From positions 124,001 to 188,000 of the forward strand of contig RSEE01000032.1 in the NCBI GenBank assembly GCA_003971905.1: 64,000 nucleotides of DNA. Reading direction: 5' to 3'. This document shows, one piece after another, positions 51,101 to 61,909 of this stretch. Numbering within the stretch: the first letter of the stretch is position 1; every line of letters begins with the position of its first letter. This DNA comes from Moniliella sp. 'wahieum' (lineage: Eukaryota; Basidiomycota; Moniliellomycetes; Moniliellales; Moniliellaceae). The notes under the pieces were generated by a model that saw only the letters and a list, made by a program, of their open reading frames with translations, searched no databases and had not been told where the DNA came from. The position numbers and the translations under genes were made by a program.

Positions 51101-53962
51101 CATGAAAAACATGTAGCCCAAGTCGTCGAGGAGCGCAGGCAGGCTGCCGAAGCACGCCGCCAAGCACGGGCAGAAGAAGCAGAGCGTCAAAAACGCTTGG
51201 AAGAAGAGCGAGTTGCGCGGGAAGCTGCCGAGGCTGCTGCTGCCGAGGAGCGCCGAAAACAGGAAGAGGCTGAAGCTGAGGAGCGCCGAAAACAGGAAGC
51301 AGCTGAAGCTGAGGAGCGGCGCAAGCAGGAAGAGGCCGAGGCGGAAAAGCGGAGCAAACAGGAGGAAGCCGAGGCTGAGGAGCGCCGCAAGCAGGAAGAA
51401 GCCGAGGTAGAGGAGCGGCGCAAGCAAGAAGAGGCAGAGGCCGAAGAGCGCCAGAAGAGGGAAGCGATCGAGGCTGAAGAGATGCGCCAAAAGGAAATGG
51501 CCGCGGTGGAGAGCAAGGAGAAGAGAAGAGGAACAGGCAGGCATTGAGAATGAGGTCGTCGATGTGGAGAATGGGGAACAGAAGGTAACCCCCCTCCAGT
51601 CAATGTCCCCAACCTGCCTGAAGCGAACGCTCAGGCAGATGGTGAGTCCGGCCAGGTACTCGACCAAGAGCGACGAGAGAACAAGGCTTCGGATACGTCT
51701 CTTGGCTCGCCGTCTGCGGATGATGAAACCAAGCAAAAGACTGATGCTTCTGACACGGGCGACACAATTACCGGCACTCGTTCAGCACAAGGGCCTGCTT
51801 CTGAGGACCAGTCAGTTTCCCTTCATGTATCAACATTGGCACGTTCCGGCCCTGAAGCCGCACCTCCCTCCCCACTCGAAGAGCCCGAGGGCCCAGTTCA
51901 CCCTGATTTGCAGGCCCCTGCCCTTTCGCCCGACCCATCCTTCAACTCTCTCGCTGCCCATCCCACTCCTCCGGAAATATCGCCCTTGGCTGAGCCTCAT
52001 ATCAACGATGAAGAGGACGACCCGAAGGACGATGCGCCTCTGGGAAGTCTGTTAGCTGCGCGGAGATCCACTGGTAAGCGTACAGGTGGGGGGGACAGTG
52101 ATTCAGAACGGTATGGCGCTCCTTCTCCCACGTCCTCTGCAGCACGTGCTGTGCCTGGACCCAAGCCGGCGCTGGTGGAGCATTCGGCGGAAGCTGTGGC
52201 ACCTGGAAAAGTGCATGTTGCGCAATCGCTCACCCTTGGTGTCAATGGCCATCCTCCCAAGGCATGGTTTGAGATCAAGGTTGGCGATCCTCAGACAGTC
52301 GGAGCGCCCATGTCGGCTCACACCGTCTACACGATGCGTACACGGACCACCTCGGAGCGGTTCCGTTCCCTGCACTTCTCCGTCCTGCGACGGTACAGTG
52401 ATTTCCGTTGGCTCCACGCTGCGCTTGTCCACAACCACCCGGGCGTGATTGTTCCACCTGTTCCAGAGAAGGTCAAGCTGGGGTTTCAACCCCGGAGTTG
52501 GTGGAAGCTCGTCGGGTCGGGTTGGAACTGTGCATCAATAAAATTGCCAATCACGCAGAGTTGCAAACGGACGATGACTTTGCCCTTTTTCTCTCCAGCG
52601 ACAACTTTGCCGCGGATGTACGAGCCCGCGATATGGTCAAGGGTCCCGTGCCCACGCCAGAACAACGGACCTATCTCGGCTGGGGATCGAGCTTAGTGAG
52701 TGTTACGGGGGCGGGCGGCCCCCGCTTTGTCGAGACGGATGAGTGGTTCGACAAGCAACGTGTGTACCTCGACAGTCTCGAGACCCACTTACGTACCCTC
52801 TTCAAGGCAGTCCAAACATTGAGCGAGGAGCGCCGGCACCGGGCCAAGGCCGAGCAGGAGCTCGCCAAGCAATTTTCCGCTCTCTCAACCAGCTCGTTAT
52901 CGAGGGCAACCTGTACCTGCTTTGCAGGTGTGGGGCAGACCACAGCCCTGGCCGCGCGATGTGGGGAGGTGCAAGCTGAGCGGATGTCCATGACCTTGGC
53001 TCGATCGTATACGAGTACGAGCGGATGGTGGGCAGTGTGCGGAAAGCATTCCAGACGCGCGAGGATGCGTGGATCGCGTGGCGCAGGGCCGCTGACGAGC
53101 TGAGCAAGGTGGTGGCCAAGCACGATCGTCTGCGGGACGAAGGGGCGCATGCGGATCGTCGGGACTTGGTTGAGCGCGAGGCTGAGGTCATGCGCCGCCA
53201 CAACCGATTTGATGCCATCTCCCGCACTTGCAAACGCGAGGTGGCCAATTTGACCACGAGCGCATCAAGGACATTCGTTCTGCGTTGGCGGCTTGGGTTC
53301 AGGGCATGATCCACCGACAACAGGAAATGGTCCACGAATGGGAAGAGTACGCTGCCCTTGTCGCTCGACAGACCAACCACCTTCATAAGCCTACACCAGC
53401 CACCGTGGCTGCTACCCCAGCCACGCCGACCCCTGCTCCTACAGCCACTGCGCCTCCTGCATCGAACCAGCTCGCTCAGGCACCTGTAATTGTCCCGGAC
53501 ACAAAGGATGCCCCGCACGCTCCATCTCAAGAGTCGGGAGAGGCAAAAGATGTGTCTCCTTCTGTGACGGAGGGCCCCGAGCCGGCCACTGGACCTACCT
53601 CTGAAGCTTCCGCCACAGCAACGCCTTCAGCTACGGAGACGGCCGTGGAGCCCTCTGGGTCGCCCCCTCCCCCGGCCGAGCAGCGAGAGGCGCCCAAGAT
53701 GGAGGAGGAAGCCCAGCTACCGGCCGAGCCCGTAGAGGCACCCAAGAAGGAAGAGGAAGCCCAGCCGTTGGCCGAGCCAGGCGAAGCGCCTAAAACTCAA
53801 GTGGAAGCCCAACTGCCGGCGGAATCCGTGGAGGCGCCCAAGAATGATGAGGATGCCCATCCGTTGACCGTGCCAGGCGATGCGCCCCAGATTCAAGAGG
53901 ATATTCGTGCTCAGCTGCCTTCCGAATCCTCGCCACCGCTCCCAACTGCTGAAGGTCTGTAG
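51101..53962 (+). CDS. VPS5: Vps5-like sorting nexin: charged helix + PX + BAR (3' part of probable fusion gene)
   Basis: Vps5/SNX1-2 proteins are the membrane-binding part of retromer: PX binds PtdIns3P, BAR senses curvature. This part begins with a helix built of seven 11-residue repeats (EERRKQEEAEA, 51245-51475), then an acidic Ser/Thr/Asp-rich linker, then PX with RRYSDFRWLHAALVHNHPGV and IVPPVPEKVKLG (52390-52480), FVEARRVGLELCINKIANHA, and a BAR domain: WFDKQRVYLDSLETHLRTLF, IVYEYERMVGSVRKAFQTRE and ERIKDIRSALAAWVQGMIHR (53255-53310). The tail is Pro/Ala/Thr-rich with five 16-residue repeats and stops at 53962. In the PX frame the first ATG lies inside the PX domain (MSAHTVYTM), so translation must enter from upstream, through the helix, whose only in-frame entry is splicing from the MAT2B-like exons. 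Frame breaks at about 51525, 51592 (C run), 52485, 52890-52980 and 53250. Confidence 0.85.
51245..51475 (+). repeat. 33-bp coding repeat, seven copies (11-residue helix)
   Basis: Seven successive units of EERRKQEEAEA with few substitutions (EKRSKQEEAEA, EERQKREAIEA). The alternating Glu and Arg/Lys blocks at i to i+4 spacing fit a stable single alpha-helix or hendecad coiled coil. Confidence 0.9.
53687..53926 (+). repeat. 48-bp coding repeat, five copies
   Basis: Units EAPKMEEEAQLPAEPV, EAPKKEEEAQPLAEPG, EAPKTQVEAQLPAESV, EAPKNDEDAHPLTVPG and DAPQIQEDIRAQLPSE. Odd and even copies alternate LPAE/PLAE, so the older unit may be 32 residues. Confidence 0.9.
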
Positions 53963-54424
53963 TAGAACCCCGGCGGTGACATGGGAGGGAGGGCGATGGA
54001 AGCACTCATGTTAAGCCCCAGTGGACTGATCTTGTTGATGTGCTACGTTGATGGCATGGGGATAGCATAGGCAGGGTGAGCTGTCCAGTGGGTGCGAATT
54101 GAATGGTACATGACCATCTGCACTCACCACGCTCATGTATGTTTTGGGCTCGCTCTGGACAGCGCAGAACGATCTACGGTAAGCGGTAAGGAGTAAAGCA
54201 GGGATGGCAGGCGACACAATTGCATCCTTTCTCGGAGCGCAATTCAACATCCATCCAAGTAAAACTATCGAAACCAGAAGTGAGAAGAGTGGAGAGGATA
54301 GACATGACCAAAAAGACGAGGAGAGGAGGAGGATTGGGGTGGGGGTGGGGGGGAGGATCCATGCCAGGCGATTTGGGGCACCATCGTGCCATTGGTACCG
54401 GCCCTTGGTGCGTTTGTTAGGCGT
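53963..54424. other. intergenic, convergent
   Basis: 462 bp between two convergent stops. No gene seen; a GGGGTGGGGGTGGGGGGGA run at about 54337-54353. Confidence 0.5.
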
Positions 54425-57400
54425 TTATTGGGCATTGTGCATAACAAGGGCCAAGAGTGCACAGCGGACCCAGACTCCGTTTTTGACCTGGCGCCAGTAG
54501 GCTGCGTGTTCCGACAAGTCCCCTCCTCGGCCAACTCGTTGACGCGGGGGAGCGGGTGCAGAACAATCATGTGGGGCTTGGCACGGGTCAGAACATCGTT
54601 GTTGACCACGTAGGCGTCCTTGACCGCCTCGTACTCGGACGGGTTGCTGAAGCGCTCCTTCTGCACCCGCGTGACATACAGCACGTCTGTCGTCGGCAGC
54701 ACCTCCTGCAGATCCGTCGTCTCGTACTGAGCCACCCCACGTCGCGCCGCCTCCGCCTTGACCTCTCGCGGCATGGCCAGCGCCGCAGGCGAAACGTAGT
54801 TGAGCGTCACACCCGTACAGCGCCAAAAGGCGCACCAAGCTGTGCGTTGTGCGACCATTCTTGAGGTCACCCAGCAACGTGACCGTCAGTCCGCTGACCG
54901 TACCCAGCTCCTCGCGGATGGTAAAGACGTCGAGCAATGCCTGGGTTGGGTGCTCTCCAATGCCGTCGCCGGCATTAATGATGGGCACCGGCGAGGCCCG
55001 CGCTGCCTTCTGAGCCGAACCCACCGCAGGGTGGCGCATGACAATCGCGTCCGCGTAGGAACCAAGCGTGCGCACCGTGTCCTCCAACGTCTCGCCCTTG
55101 GCCACCGACGAGGTTTGACTCTTGACCGGGCACTTGACCACCGAGACGGTACATGGCCGCCTCAAAGGAAGAGGATGCGAGTGGATTCCTCGTAGAAAAG
55201 AGTGCAGAGCACGCGGTTGCGCAGAATCTTGAGCATCCCATTCCGCTCCACACCCATGCGAATCTCCTGGGCAACCGAGAAGAGGGCGTGGAGATCATCA
55301 CGGGTAAACTGCTTCACCGAGAGCATGTGGCGACGGTTGAAGGAGGCGTGCGCCAGCTGCAAGGCCGAAGATGGGCTCAGCTCGCGGGCCGGAGTCGGAG
55401 CACTCACCCGCACCAACTCGCTTGTCGTATCCATCACAGGCGACATTGGCATCTCGCTCTCGGCCACAGACACCCGACGAAGGTGGCGCGTAGCCTTGGA
55501 CACCCCAAACGAGGTCGACACATTTTGGCCCCAGGGCCACGCGACACGCTCTCGCCATCAACAAAGACGGCCTTGCCTTTGCTCACCACACGCGAAACGG
55601 CGCCAACAGTCGTGCGCTCGCCAGCGGCGACCAAATCGTGCCAGTGGGACGCGGGGCGGCGCGGTCGACATCCACCTGCACTTCCGCATCGGGCGGGGCG
55701 ATGAAGCCAAAGATCTCACGCCCTTGAAGAGCTTGTCGTAAATGTCCTCCAGTTGCAGGCGCTTCTCGTTGACTGCATCGAGAAGGAGATGCATACTCTC
55801 CACGATACCAGAAGCAGCCGAGACAGAGTGGCCAAGCTGAACACCCATCATGTAAGCATTCCCACCGTGAGCACGTCAATGTTCGCCAGGTTCTCCCAAG
55901 TGTGCAGCTTGATCCGCCTCGGTCGGAAGGACGGTCGCCTCAGGGTAGGTACCACGGTTGAAGAACAAAGCGTAGATCGGCACATCCACCGAGACCTTGA
56001 GCCCCTTAGCCTTGGCAAGGGTGATGAGCTCAGGTCGGCCGCATCAGTCAGACCAGTGACGTGAATGGCACGCTGCTGCAGGCTGGCCAAGAAGAACGGA
56101 GGCCAGGTCGTTGCCCTTGGTGCTTGTCACCAGCAGGCGGTCCGCAGGCCACTCAGAGGCATTGGCTGCCGCCGTAGCAAGAGGAACGGTCTCCCCGTTC
56201 GGGTAGGAGGTCTACGCAGAGAGTGCGGCTACGCTCCGACAGGGCAGCCACTTCGTCCGGCTGAGTCGTCGGGGGCACGGCAAGCGCCAACGACACATCG
56301 CAATAAGCCGCTCCGGCCAACTTGCCCTCGACGATCGAGAGCGTGTGTTCGTCTCGGACCACGCTGGTAGTCCCCAGAGGCGAGAGGTGGACGGTGGTGA
56401 ACCCAGCGGCAAGCGAAGCCTTGGTCAACTCAGCCAGGTCGCGAGCGCCCACTGTCGGGTCGGCAATGTTAGGCAGGAAGGCGCCAACGTTGAACAGACC
56501 GGGGAAGGTGTGGGTCTGGTGCGAGGTCTTAAAGTCGATGCTCGAGATGGAGAAGTCAGAGCCAGCACGGCGGTAGCGCGCCAGAGCTTCAATGTAGAGC
56601 TTGGCGTTCTTGACATTAGTGATGAGCGGAATAGAGCGGTCAATCGCCAGACGACGGGCCTTGTAACCAATCGAAGTGAACGTAGGGGGACGGCGGTACT
56701 TGTTCTTACTCGGGAGCGAAATGAAGAGAGACGAGACACCTTGCGACAAGTGCGAGAGCAACGAGTAGCTGGACATCTTGTTGTCGTCTCCCTTCCAGTC
56801 CTCATCCTCAGGCAGGGCCTCCAGCTGAATGATTGGGATGCCTTGCTCAGAATAGAAGTCTGCAGTACCGCTCGAGCCGTAGAGAGTGTAGCCCAACTGG
56901 TGCAGCGTCCGTACAGATTGAACCAGCTCCTGCTTCTCGCTGAACGACCCAACCGACAGGAGGACATTCTTCGTTGGCAGCTTAAGGCCAGATGCGACCA
57001 TGCCCTTCAGGTACGCCTCGTACTTGTCGTGACCGAAGCAGGCCACTTCACCCGTCGAGGCCATCTCCACACCCAGAATCGGATCAGCGCCAGCCAGCCG
57101 ACTGAACGAAAACTGCGGAACCTTGACACCAACGTAGTCTTTCGGCAACGTCATCTTGGGGTACGGCTCAATGGGCAGGCCCAGCATCACCTCGGTGGCC
57201 ATCTCAATCGCGTCCACGCCCGTTACCTTCGAGACGAAGGGGAAGGAGCGAGCAGCACGGACGTTGCACTCGATCACCTTGATCTCGTTGTTCTTGGCAA
57301 TGAACTGGATGTTGAACGGACCCGTAACATGGAGCGATTCGGCGATCTTGGCCGTCGCGGCGGTGATCCGGCGCACCGTCTCAGGGTCCAGATCCTGCGG

Positions 57401-60400
57401 AGGGAGGATGAGGGTAGCGTCGCCAGAGTGCACACCGGCATTCTCGACGTGCTCCGAAATGTAGTGCATCACCAGCTTGCCATCGCGGGCGACAGCGTCC
57501 ATCTCAATCTCTTGGCGCCCTCAAGGTACTTGGAAATGACAACCGGGTGTTCACGGTTAACGGCAGCGGCCTGGGAGAGGTAGGAGGAAAGGTCATCCGA
57601 AGAGTAAACCACGTTCATCGCGCCCCCGACAGGACATACGACGGGCGCACCAAAACGGGGTAGCCAAAGCGCTCACAAGCCGAATAGGCGTCATCGTACG
57701 ACGTGAGTTCCTTCCACATGGGCTGGTCCACACCAATTTTGTCAAGCATCCGGGAGAATTTGTACCGGTTCTCGGCCATGTCAATGTTCTCCGGCGACGT
57801 ACCGAGCACCTTGACGTCTTGGCGGTGCAGGGGAAGAGCAATGTTGTTGGGTACCTGGCCACCCATCGAGATGATCACGCCGCTTGACTGCTCAAGGTCA
57901 TAGATGTCCAAAACCGTCTCCAGACTGATCTCGTCAAAGTACAAGCGGTCCGCCTCGTCATAGTCCGTTGACACCGTTTCAGGGTTGTAGTTGATCATGA
58001 CCGTCTTGTAGCCCCGAGAGCGAAGGGTACGCACAGCACGCACAGCACACCAGTCAAACTCGACACTCGAACCGATACGGTACACGCCCGAGCCAAGCAC
58101 AATGACACCCTTGTCGTTGAAGTCCACATCATGCTCAGTGGCGTGGTAGGTGGTGTAAAGGTAGTTGGTGTAGGCTGGGAACTCGGCGGCAACCGTATCA
58201 ATCTGTTTGACGAAAGGCATGATCCCCGTCTCCTTACGAACGCGACGGACAGCAAGTTCAGTGCTGCCCATGCACTTGGCCAGCAGTTTGTCAGAAGCCG
58301 AGCTGTTTACCGGCCCGCAGCTGATCGGCGCTCAACTGCGACAGCGTCTGCTTCGAGAACCAATTGGCAGCCTTGGTAATGCGCTCGAGCTTGCGGAGGA
58401 ACCAACGGTCAATCGAGGTTGCGTCGTGGATCTTGTCGACCGAGTAGCCCTTGCCAAGAGCATTGGCAATAGCAAAGATGCGGCGGTCCGTCGGCACGGC
58501 AAGCTCTTGATCAATCTCATCATCCTTGACAAAGTCGTTCTGGGTATAGGGTAGGGAATGTCAGTAATTGAGCCTACAATAATAACATGAAGCAAAAGGG
58601 TGTTAGTCTCAGGAAACGTACGGTAGCAAAGCCAGGGAAGGACGGGTCGATCGAGCGAATGGCCCGCTGGATTGCCTCTTCGAAAGTACGGCCAATGGAC
58701 ATGACCTCACCAACAGACTTCATTGAAGAGCCCAGAGTGGACGAGACGCGAACAAATTTCCGCAGATCCCAGCGAGGGAACTTGCAGACAACATAGTCGA
58801 GTGACGGCTCAAAGCACGCCGATGTTTCTTGGGTGACTGAATTGCGAATCTCGTTAAGAGGAATGTTGAGACCCAACTTGGCAGCGATAAAGGCAAGCGG
58901 GTACCCGTAGCCTTGGACGCCAGTGCCGACGAACGCGACAGACGGGCGTTAACCTCGATAATGCAGTACTCCTTGCTGTGCGGGTTGAGCGCGTACTGGA
59001 TGTTGCACTCACCCACCACACCCAAGTGGCGAATGACATTGACAGCGGTGGTGCGGAGCATGTTGTAATCCTCATCAGACAGCGTCTGACTGGGGGCAAT
59101 AACGATCGAGTCACCAGTGTGGATGCCGAGCGGGTCAAAGTTTTCCATGTTACAAACGGTGATGCAGTTGTCCTGCGCATCGCGAACCACTTCGTACTCG
59201 ACCTCTTTCCACCCGCGCATAGACTTCTCCACCAGCACTTGCGGGGAGTTGGCAAAAGCGGCCGTGCAGAGCTTCTGAAGTTCATCCACGTTCGAAGCAA
59301 ATCCACTGCCCAACCCACCAAGGGCAAAGGCCGCACGGACAATCACCGGGAAGCCAATCTGCTTGGAAGCCGCCAGTGCTTCTTCCCACGTCGTAGCCGA
59401 GGCCGAGGGTGCGACCTTTTCGTTGATTTCGGCCAGGGCCTTGGCGAACAGGTCCCGGTCTTCCGTAGTGATGATAGTGTCGATCGGAGTACCAAGAATT
59501 GTGACACCCAAAGCAGTAAGCTCCTCCTTAATGGCAATACCGACATTGAGCGCCGTCTGGCCACCAAACGTGACAGCAATGCCGTCGGGCCGTTCGTGCT
59601 TGATGACCTTCAGGACAAACTCGGGGGTGACAGGAACGAAGTAAGACCTTATCCGCCAAGCCGGCGCTCGTTTGGATGGTGGCAATGTTGGGGTTGATGA
59701 GCACAGTGTAGATGCCTTCCTCCTTGAACGCCTTGATCGCCTGACTGCCCGAGTAGTCAAATTCGCCAGCCTGACCAATCGACAGACCACCCGACCCAAG
59801 CACAAGGACCTTGCGCACATTCACCCGCGGGTGCGCCGCCTCGTTGTCTGCCTTCTTGCCCCCAACGAATTGGACTGGAGGCAAGGCCGGAGCAGGGGAG
59901 GTGGCAGCTGCCTTGACCGCGGCACAGTCCACCACCGAACGGATGAACACGTCAAACAGGAACTCCGTGTCGCGCGGGCCAGGCGCCGATTCCGGGTGGA
60001 ACTGGACCGAGAAGAAGGGGCCCTGCGACGAGTAGATACCCTCGTTGGAACCATCATTGGCGTTTTGGAAGAGCTCGTGCCAGCCATGAGGGAGCGAGTC
60101 GACGTTAACGGCGTAACCGTGGTTTTGGGAAGTAATGTAGCAGCGGCCGCTCAGCACGTCCGTGCATGGGATGTTGGCGCCACGGTTACCAAACTTCATC
60201 TTCTCCGTCTTAGCACCGGCAGCAAGCGAAAGAAGCTGGTGGCCAAGGCAGATACCAAAGATGGGCACCACCGCATCGCCTTGCCGGGCGAGTAGCTTTT
60301 CAATCGTCTTGATCGTCGGACCACACATGGTGGGATCACCAGGACCATTCGAGATAAAGACGCCATCAAAGGGCTCAGTCTCCTCTGTCGTCACATCATA

Positions 60401-61461
60401 GTCCCACGGCACCACCTTGAGCTCAACCCGCGAGAGGTGAAGCAGCGGATCTGGTTGCGCTTCATGCCCACGTCAATAGCAATAATCCGAAGCGGGCGAC
60501 CAGAGGGGTGCAACAGCTGGCTGGTAGCGGTCCCTTTGGCGTCATTCGTCGCAGTGGTAGCCAAGGTGAAAACTTCTGGCTTGGTGAGCGACACCTTGGC
60601 GACCAGATTGGTGGCGTTGTTGTCAGCAAAGGGGATTTGCTCAAACTCGACGCGCCAAAGAGCATCAGCGTCACCAGCGAGGCCAGTCACAGGCTTGGTA
60701 GCAGGCGTCAACGCAGGCGAGTCGGCGGCGGCGGCAGCCTTGAGGGCACGCAGCGGATCCTTGGGAGAGGACGAAAAGTTCTGCCGAGCCAACAACTTGC
60801 CCAACATCGACCCCCGTTCACGAATCTTTTTGGTCATGGCACGCGTGTCAATGCCGTAAATGGCAGGCACACCGTTCTCAGCAAGCCACTGGCCCAGGCT
60901 CGACTCGGCCAAAAAGTGAGAAAGTCTTCGCTGTAATACGCCACGACAAGTCCGCAATGTGAATGCGGGACGACTCAAACGGCAGCGCAAGCAGCTTTTG
61001 CGTCGCTGCATCGACCTCTTTGCGCGAGGGGCACCATAGTTCCCCACGAGGGGGAAGGTAAGCACGAGGATCTGACCTTCGTACGACGGGTCGGTGAGGG
61101 ACTCGACGTAGCCAACCATGCCTGACGGAGCAGCAAGCGTTAGCAGGGTGGATCACGAAGCGGCCGAGACCGAAAGAGCAGGTGAGGTACATACCCGTCT
61201 GGAAGACACACTCTCCACTGACGCTCTTGGAGGGTGCACCGAAGCTGAAGCCGCGGAAGGCAGTGCCGTCGGCAAGCTCCAGGACCATATCGCCCGCATC
61301 GGTCGCATGGGCGGCGTAGGGGGCGGGCGCGTGGCAGGCGGGGCAGGGCCCGCGCTGACGGGCGCCGGTGCCAGAACGGTTGCCGTTGCAGTTGCTGGCG
61401 CCGGCGCCGTGGCAGGGGCCGGGGCGGCAGCAGCGGCAGCGGCAGGAGTGGCGGTGCTCAT
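54425..61461 (-). CDS. URA2: URA2: GATase-CPSase-(pseudo)DHOase-ATCase
   Basis: Cytosolic multifunctional enzyme for the first two steps of pyrimidine synthesis. Start [17 protein letters not shown] at 61461, then an Ala/Pro leader. GATase: intron at about 61195-61125 (GTATGT, branch CTAAC), [15 protein letters not shown] with the catalytic Cys and [19 protein letters not shown] with His/Glu. CPSase [33 protein letters not shown], an intron near 58612-58540. CPSase [56 protein letters not shown]. DHOase-like: [19 protein letters not shown], where active enzymes have HxH, so inactive as in fungal Ura2. ATCase: [58 protein letters not shown] and the end MHNAQ at 54425. At least ten frame breaks (for example 60435, 59645, 58905, 58300, 57630, 57510, 56170, 55620, 55170, 54510). 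Confidence 0.96.
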
Positions 61462-61909
61462 GGCAGAAGAGGAGTAAGGGTGGTGGTGGGGACGAAGGGG
61501 AGTTTGGTGGGGGCGGCAGCAACCTTCCTGGCAGGCCAAGTGTCCTACCAGGAAAGAGAGGAAAGGACGCACGCCTCGGCCGCACATCGGCCGCTCTTTT
61601 ATTACACGAAAAAAAATCCGACGCATCGGCCAGGGCCGGGCGGAATTGACCGGGGCCGGCACGGCGCCAGTGTGCGCCCCCAGCCGCATGTATCGCCGCT
61701 GCGTGACGGAGACTCGGCCCAAAAAAAAATGGAGCAGTGCGCGGGGGCAGTGTCCGAGCGTGTCGGCCCGTGCACCGCACAGCGCCAGTGTCGCCCGTTG
61801 CCACCTCTTCAACTTAAATGATGCCCGAGCGAGAAAAGAAAATGGGGCTCTACACACGCCAACTTTAGGGTCGAAACAGGATTGGATTCAATTTGTGATG
61901 CTACGGAAC
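61462..61909. promoter_or_regulatory. intergenic, upstream of URA2
   Basis: About 450 bp between the ETF-QO-like stop and the URA2 start. Poly-A stretches (ACGAAAAAAAATCC at about 61607 and AAAAAAAAATGG at about 61720) are the main features. No cysteine motif of an iron-sulfur domain occurs here in any minus frame. Confidence 0.5.

Noticed and set aside
51101-51116. Separate end of the MAT2B-like gene at the unspliced stop 51116
   Set aside because: The alternative needs the last 28 residues to be read from an intron with perfect donor, CTAAC branch and acceptor, and leaves the 145-codon charged helix without any start codon.
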